Source: Stenopsyche tienmushanensis (Eukaryota > Arthropoda > Insecta > Trichoptera > Stenopsychidae). From it: a stretch of DNA of 64,000 nucleotides. Where the stretch lies: contig WACJ01000383.1 of assembly GCA_008973525.1 (NCBI GenBank), positions 1-64,000 on the forward strand. The letters are read 5' to 3'. The position numbers and the translations under genes are program-made. The notes beneath the pieces are model-generated. The model saw only the letters and a program-made list of their open reading frames with translations. It searched no databases and was not told where the DNA came from. The first letter of the stretch is position 1, and every line of letters begins with the position of its first letter. Below are positions 58,340 through 64,000 of this stretch, piece after piece.

Positions 58340-58714
58340 TTCTACACCAGTGTTTCTCAATCGGTGCACCGCGGTGCACTGGTGCACCGCGAGCTTATTA
58401 CAAGTGCACCGCGAAAAAATTGGTAAAAACTACAAATTCTGCAAAACAGTGAAAACCGAAAAAGTCATTGGCGAAATTATGAAAGTCAACGAAAGAGTTA
58501 ATGTAATTTTGAATTAGCCAAATCAATTGCGCGTATGTTAACCGTTTAACGTAGACCTTTGGGTATTCTACGCCTCGCAGGCGCAGTCTGTTCAAAGTGG
58601 AGTAAATAAACATGCTGTGGATAAACAATCGTCTTTGAAATCCAGCACCATCACCCTGTGGAATCCTTCTCGTCAACGTTACGGGAGACGCGGCAGTCGC
58701 AGGCCGTCAGAAGC

Positions 58715-58930
58715 TCTATGAACGGAGGTAACTGGGACTGGTCGACAAAAGCAAGACGAAGATAACTGGTCCCCAATATTCAGCTGAGAAAATATTAATG
58801 ACACAGGGAGTACAAGTGAAAGAAGTAGTGACGATATTACTAGACATCATACGTCTCATACAAAAGAAAATGTATCCAGTAAAATCAGAAAAAATAATCG
58901 ACAATATATGCTTCTGAAGAATATTTATGT
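58715..58930 (+). pseudogene. hAT transposase N-terminal remnant
   Basis: The plus strand gives NDTGSTSERSSDDITRHHTS, HTKENVSSKIRKN and RQYM, then EYLCF-like sequence. A Ser/Thr/Asp-rich leader followed by KIRK...Y is how the ZBED5-type hAT transposases start, just before their BED zinc finger. The zinc finger itself is missing. The frame holds stops. Confidence 0.4.
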
Positions 58931-59030
58931 TTCGGTTTTACGTATTTTTACGCATTATGTATTTAACTCAAAGTATGAGTATATTTGAAAACTTCGGTAT
59001 TTCGGATTGATATTGCGCTATTCGAAAGAC

Positions 59031-59884
59031 TTACCTAAAACAAAGAATTTAAACATCCATTAGACCAAATATTTTGTGTGTATATTTTAGATGACAAATT
59101 AAATGATAGCTCAAATTTATCTTGTAAATCTTATTATCCTTACCTGAGAGCTCTTACTGCATGAATTTTGAAGTCCTGGACACCTTTGGAATTTGGCTCA
59201 CCAGCAGTTCTTTTGAACCACACTGTACAATTTTTCACAACGTCCATCTAAACTTAAGACTATTGATTGATCAAGGCTGGTCGATTTCGTAATCAAACAA
59301 TTGCGGATTGCTTTTATATTAAACACGATTTCATACCTGAAATTAAATATTTGACACATTTTAGTCCAATTATTTAGCTTTTAAAATGATATATGATGTA
59401 TTTTCTTTAATCTAAGGACAAATTGATGCTTAATGAAGCTTTTAGCTATGAAATGCTAAATGAATCACTTCCGAATATCGTATTTTACATATACATTTGA
59501 ATGTTAGTAGTGACTTTAAAAAAATGATACAAAAATCGGACCTAAATCCTACATCTTAAAATAGACATCTTGATTTTCCAATCCACTATGAGTACTATTT
59601 CCGATCTGTGTTCTTGAAATCTCAATGCAATTGTTCAACATTAAACATTTCGATAATAAGCCTAATAATCGTATTACAATATACTTAAAAACTATGACTA
59701 CTTGCCTCAATATTTTAGCTGCATGACGATCAGGATACAGTCTGGAACATGGATCACATTCCGGAACGGCACAACACTCTGTGTATTAAAAAATATCACT
59801 TAACATACGCACATGCACATCCTAACCTGTGAAAATAAAATATAGCTCTGCACCGAATATTGTTGCATAGCATAAACTCGACAC
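59031..59884 (-). CDS. Exon-like cargo inside the hAT element (unrecognised, three to four exons)
   Basis: Three minus-strand segments chain in phase through consensus splice sites: 59884-59827 (acceptor ccagtttag, donor ACAG|GTTAGG), 59778-59702 (acceptor aatacacag, donor CGAGGCAA-type CAA|GTAGTC) and 59247-59144 (acceptor gtttag, donor CTCAG|GTAAGG). A further acceptor at 59035 leads at once to a TAA. The peptide runs VSSLCYATIFGAELYFIFT, E, CCAVPECDPCSRLYPDRHAA, KILRQ, MDVVKNCTVWFKRTAGEPNS, KGVQDFKIHAVRAL. I do not recognise it. The segments are more GC-rich than their introns. The second exon has a diverged inverted copy at 60305 that preserves the reading frame, which supports real coding origin. 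The start codon is unknown, and the structure may be a captured gene piece rather than a working gene. Confidence 0.4.
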
Positions 59885-59986
59885 CTAAACTGGACGGACA
59901 AATTGAAACGCATTTATGATAAATTATTAATAAATATAAGAAAAACTATTTTATAAAAATCATGGGATTAAATAAGCTGCTGCGAT

Positions 59987-60096
59987 ATATTCCCAAAAAT
60001 ATTATTTTTCAAAAAAAATCACCATGCTTTTCGTTGCATAAATATATTATTTTTTAATGAATTTCAAATATGATAAAAATATTTTTGGGAATATTC
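59987..60096. repeat. AT-rich inverted repeat between the two cargo copies
   Basis: ATATTCCCAAAAATAT-type sequence at 59987-60009 is matched by its reverse complement at 60074-60096 with one or two differences. The two arms lie between the two oppositely oriented exon copies, and may mark the join of an inverted duplication or a small nested element. Confidence 0.55.
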
Positions 60097-60304
60097 CAAA
60101 AAAGCTCATCTCAGAGAGAATCTAATTCATTCTTTCAATAGTTTTTCATAATAACTTTCATTTAGTATTAATATATTTATATTCGTACGCTCAGTTGAGC
60201 CGTCGAATTAAGCTAGGCGACAATCAGTGCGTTTTCGGTTCTTAAGTTATACGGTTTGGCTTAATCGTCAGAGGGATATATCTTAATAAATAAAGTGCAG
60301 TGTT

Positions 60305-60370
60305 GTTCCAGAATGCGTCCCGTACTCCAGGATCTATCCTGAACGTCATGCAGCGTCGATACTCAGGCAA
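60305..60370 (+). pseudogene. Inverted second copy of the cargo exon
   Basis: The plus strand encodes VPECVPYSRIYPERHAASIL, RQ, against VPECDPCSRLYPDRHAAKIL, RQ at 59767-59702 on the minus strand. The donor after CAA is again GT. A 4-base gap relative to the other copy lies just upstream of this segment. Similarity continues about 100 bp into the downstream intron (GATGTCTATTTTAAGATGTA is shared exactly). Confidence 0.6.
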
Positions 60371-60879
60371 GTGTTCTTTGTTTTTTTAAGTATTTTGTAC
60401 TGCGACTTATAGTAAATTGGAATTCCTTGATGTCTATTTTAAGATGTAGGATTAAAAGCCGATAAATTATGGTTTTTTTAAAGCCACGATAACCTTTTGA
60501 TTTTATTGTCACAATAGACTTTTACATAGAGTGCGAAATAAGATGTCGATGGTTGAATACAGTAGGATGGTTTCAATGGGTATCTGATGAGCTGTGCGCC
60601 TGGTCGTGGCGGAATCTTCAAATCGTCATGCAGTCTGACCGCTGAGGAAAGATTTATAATCATCATCAGTCTGTGTTCGTCCACCGTTGAACGCGTGAGT
60701 CTTCATCCCTCTCGATCCTCCGCTTTCCGCATCCAGCTCCTGCTATTCTTTCGACGTCGTCAGTTTTACGGGGGTCTCCACTCCAACACTTTTCTTCCTC
60801 ATCGACCGTCGTTTCTTCGACACATTTGTCTCCCCCATTGCCACTTAAGTGTGTCGACTGATCGTACTCTAAAAATAAA

Positions 60880-61030
60880 ATTTTCCGAAATGACAATAGA
60901 GGTCTTTTGGATTTCTGTCCAAGAAGAATATCCAGCTCTTCACACGAAGGCACTGAAAATTTTGTTATAGTTTCCGACATCATATTTGTGTAAGCTCGGT
61001 TTCTTAACAATAACTAATATGAAATATTCG
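60880..61030 (+). pseudogene. hAT transposase C-terminal (dimerisation) remnant
   Basis: The plus strand encodes TIEVFWISVQEEYPALHTKA, LKILL, a stop, then FPTSYLCKLGFLTITNMK. The FW...YP.L...A..LL.F..SYLC..GF pattern is the hAT family C-terminal dimerisation domain, ZBED5-like. An in-frame stop interrupts it. Confidence 0.75.
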
Positions 61031-61285
61031 ACCTAAAATTTATGATATCTGCAAAAACCAACAAGCTCAGGTAGCACATTAATTGATTTTTTGTTGATCG
61101 TATAACTTCTATTGTGTTAAGCAGGGACGTCATTTTGGGTGGACAACGGAAAAAAACATTATTAAGAAAAATTATGTCTATGTATACAAATTTTTTCGAC
61201 TTCTTAATTCTGGTGCACCGCCACTTTTTCCCATGGTCAAAAGTGCACCGTGACTTCAAAAAGGTTGAGAATCACTGTTCTACAC

Positions 61286-63599
61286 CATATTTCATTTCAT
61301 CTAAGAATGACTAGTATCATTGAAAGTGCATTTGAATTATTTTGCGTAAATTTAAAATCAATCATATTTATTTTTCTACACAAATTTTCTATTCAAATAA
61401 CCACAAAAAAATCGACCAATTTATGGATACAGTAAGAAGATATCATTTCCAATATTTATTTTGATAAGATAATATAGAATTTACTTAGGGTATTTAGTTG
61501 ATAAATAGAAATTGATACGTTTACTGTATTATAAATATGAATAAATACATTATTTTAACGATATCTTGCATTTGATATCCATTCTATCCTGATGGATTCG
61601 AATCCATATTCTATAAAACCCTGAAGAAGAAAGATTATATTGCTTCAATCAAATGCAGAAAAGCACTTGTGATAAATCGGAGCCAAATGCATTATAATAT
61701 AATGAATATGCTACCGTTTTTGTCATGCAATTTATGTATTTTCTTGTACTTGGAAGCATTGAAGTATTGTAGGTCATTCATTCGTGATATACGAGTGACC
61801 TTAAAATAAGAAAATGCGATAATTAACATAATAAACACACAGCTAACCATTAAAATGATTCGCTTATCAGCTCATGCTACATAGTAAATTATGGTATTAT
61901 TGGCTCGATTGAACTTTTTGTAAAATAGGTCAGACCTGTGAGGTTCAATTTCGTCCATTTTTGCTATCTGATGTATATTTATGTGAAAATTAAGCTGTCC
62001 CGAATGATAATGGATAGAGCAAAATGTATCGATTCTTTCGTATCTGTGATAGAATCAGCACACAAAAGAAGAACTTTCAAGCTGACAGTTACAATTCTCT
62101 ATATGTGTATGAAAAGGGCTATGCTTCTAGTTTATCGAATGCCAAAGTTGAGATTACATTGAGTTCCATCAATTTATGTGAGAATTGCAATTTCAAATTT
62201 ACATTACAACGGCAATATATGTCTATTTTTATATGGTTTTAAATTATTTCTAAAATGCTCGAGACTTGTGGTATAAGTGATTTTTTTTAGCTCATAGGAA
62301 AAATTGATTTTATCCATTGCTTTTTTCCATTTATTAACGAAAATTGTTAGCTAAAAGGTTAAGCTATGTGTTGTGTAATACATAATAGAAAGGTTTGTTA
62401 TTGGGTGTAAAAAAGGGTTATTTCAGGTAGGCTGATATTTGTATGCATATAAAATATTTGCATAAAAAATATATGTGTACAAATTTTAAGCTGTAATCTT
62501 GACTTAAAAAAGATAACTGCAAATTTGGATCCTTTAAAACTAGCCGATAATTGTATAGTGATATCTGTATACTAAATGTTAAATAAATACGTCTGAGAAA
62601 AAATAACGTTTAATGTGTTTTTTGTGTATAAATTGAAAGTGATGAAACGCTCAGATCTGTGCGCACGGTATTTATAGGGTTACTATCTAATGGAATTATT
62701 TAGATATTCCAGGGGACCACAGCCGAAGCAGAATGCTAAAAATGTTTACAAAATAAGCATCGAAATGCTCGAATTGTAAATAAATTCAAATAATACGACA
62801 AAGGCTCTGGAGATGCTTAACGCTTTTTAGTTAAATTCGTTTGGATAGGACTCAATCCGATGTGCTCGCCTCAATTAAGGTGCTCTAACCCAATTGAAGT
62901 TGGCTAATCTGATGAAGCATCCACGTAGCTGAAGAACGACCGGCGACCTCACTTTCAACAGCTTTGATGATCAGTCGCTCAGAAATGGAGTCGGTGAATG
63001 CTGGGAAATCCTACACGACCCGATGACATTCTAATTTATACCATAATTCAATGAAAACTTGCTCTAGGAGTTTGAATTGTTGAGACTATATATAATTTAA
63101 TTTATATATCATAGCGCTACTTTTATAAATCACGACGAAATCGTTTGAAAAATATAATGAATTCCTCTTTTAATATAAACCTAAGCGACTCATCGGTGAG
63201 CTGCTATGTTTAAGTGGTTAAAAAAAATCCACCATGTCCTTAAATTTTTGCAATATTAAAAAAAAGTATTTTATAATTACTATTATAGCAGCATAGATAT
63301 TTGTTTTGGTTGTAAGGATTACAGATTTTTGGTCAACAGAAAAATGTATATATGGACTTAAGCCATCATTATTATAGGTAAAACTTCAACCAAATTTCTT
63401 TATCATAAGTTTTTTTGCTTTTCTTTCTGCAAAATCGCCAAAATCGGCAAAAAAATTTTAAAAAACATGCGGTCGTTAAGCTGTTAAAGGCAGATTTTAA
63501 TGTTTCGAAATAGAAGTATAGTTTAATAATTTGTTATATGTTGATAAAAATTATAATTTTCTGATTTGCACGTAGATAATTGTATCCACTTTTGTTCAC
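61286..63599. other. AT-rich DNA, no gene recognised
   Basis: A GC-richer patch near 62870-63030 reads AFTDSISERLIIKAVESEVA on the minus strand, but no splice sites or family could be tied to it. Confidence 0.4.
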
Positions 63600-64000
63600 G
63601 TACGTGATGGATTGCATATTACGAAGTTTACTAATTGTTTAATATCAGAAGATGGAAGCTCAAAGTGGAAAGTTATGAAAAAATCAGGAAATACAGAAGT
63701 TGAAGAGTGTATTTTTATATGGTTCATACAAAGACGATCAACTGGACAGCCAATATCTGGTCCATTATTGTGCTAAAGAGCAATATTTTTCAATACAAAA
63801 TAAAAATGGAGATTCCACATTCAAAGAAAATTGGGACTGGCTTGATAAATTTAAAGGATAGTATGCTATCAAGGAACTTGAAATTCATGGGGTAAAGTTT
63901 TCTGCTGACATACCTTCAGCAAACACATTAATTGACACATTGAAGCTGTTTGTGGAAAAGGAAGGATTCGATGAAGAGTTTATATAAAATGCTGATGAGA
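63600..64000 (+). pseudogene. Tigger/pogo transposase fragment, copy 3, runs off the window
   Basis: The plus strand encodes a CENP-B-type domain, with [18 protein letters not shown] (frame-shifted), GDSTFKENWDWLDKFKG, then [20 protein letters not shown] and EGFDEEFI, a stop, NADE. It is the least decayed of the three copies. The element continues beyond position 64000. Confidence 0.75.

Larger units (their letters stand above)
58348..61277 (+). mobile_element. hAT element with perfect 8-bp target duplication and foreign-looking cargo
   Basis: The left end reads CAGTGTTTCTCAATCGGTGC and the right end, reverse-complemented, CAGTGATTCTCAACC. The 8 bp on each side, TTCTACAC at 58340-58347 and 61278-61285, are identical. 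This is the expected target duplication of a hAT transposon. Both ends carry repeated GTGCACCG motifs. On the plus strand, N-terminal transposase-like sequence (58715-58930) and the C-terminal dimerisation region (60880-61030) are present. The roughly 1.9 kb between them does not read as transposase and contains exon-like minus-strand sequence, a second, inverted copy of one exon, and an AT-rich inverted repeat. Confidence 0.88.

Overview
The window is AT-rich animal DNA with GT-AG spliced genes, long introns and many decayed transposons (mariner, Tc1, Tigger/pogo, hAT, LINE, LTR and miniature elements). This composition, the intron pattern and the Mediator subunit sequence point to an arthropod, most likely an insect. 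The order cannot be fixed from sequence alone. No bacterial-type operons or CRISPR arrays were seen, and no intact tRNA or rRNA gene was recognised.

Two host genes are supported. The main one is MED1 on the minus strand (50290 down to 38744). I rebuilt it as ten coding exons whose splice phases all agree, giving 1753 codons plus a stop. The second is the first coding exon of a monocarboxylate transporter (SLC16/MCT type) on the minus strand at 7516-7381. Its later exons are not visible, so positions 1-7380 are probably its first coding intron. One weaker single-exon candidate lies at 29483-29645.

Layout: 1-7380 holds a truncated LTR retrotransposon (putative LTR, primer-binding site, gag), miniature repeats and a dead mariner. 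7.4-38.7 kb is mostly unrecognised AT-rich DNA broken by transposon remnants: a miniature element with four 65-bp tandem units, a deleted mariner, Tigger fragments, a Tc1 remnant, and a repeat family whose ends look hAT-like and which carries a short conserved peptide. 38.7-50.4 kb is MED1, with a Tigger, a mariner and an unclassified transposase remnant in introns 2, 3 and 4. 50.8-52.4 kb is a stack of element fragments. 58348-61277 is a hAT element with perfect 8-bp target duplications. Its centre no longer encodes transposase but holds exon-like sequence, one exon of which is present twice in opposite orientations. The window ends inside another Tigger copy.

MED1 and the transporter have no evident functional link. 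The most unusual structures are the cargo-bearing hAT element, the composite elements in which a mariner is joined to a hAT-like end at several loci, and the conserved short peptide of that family.
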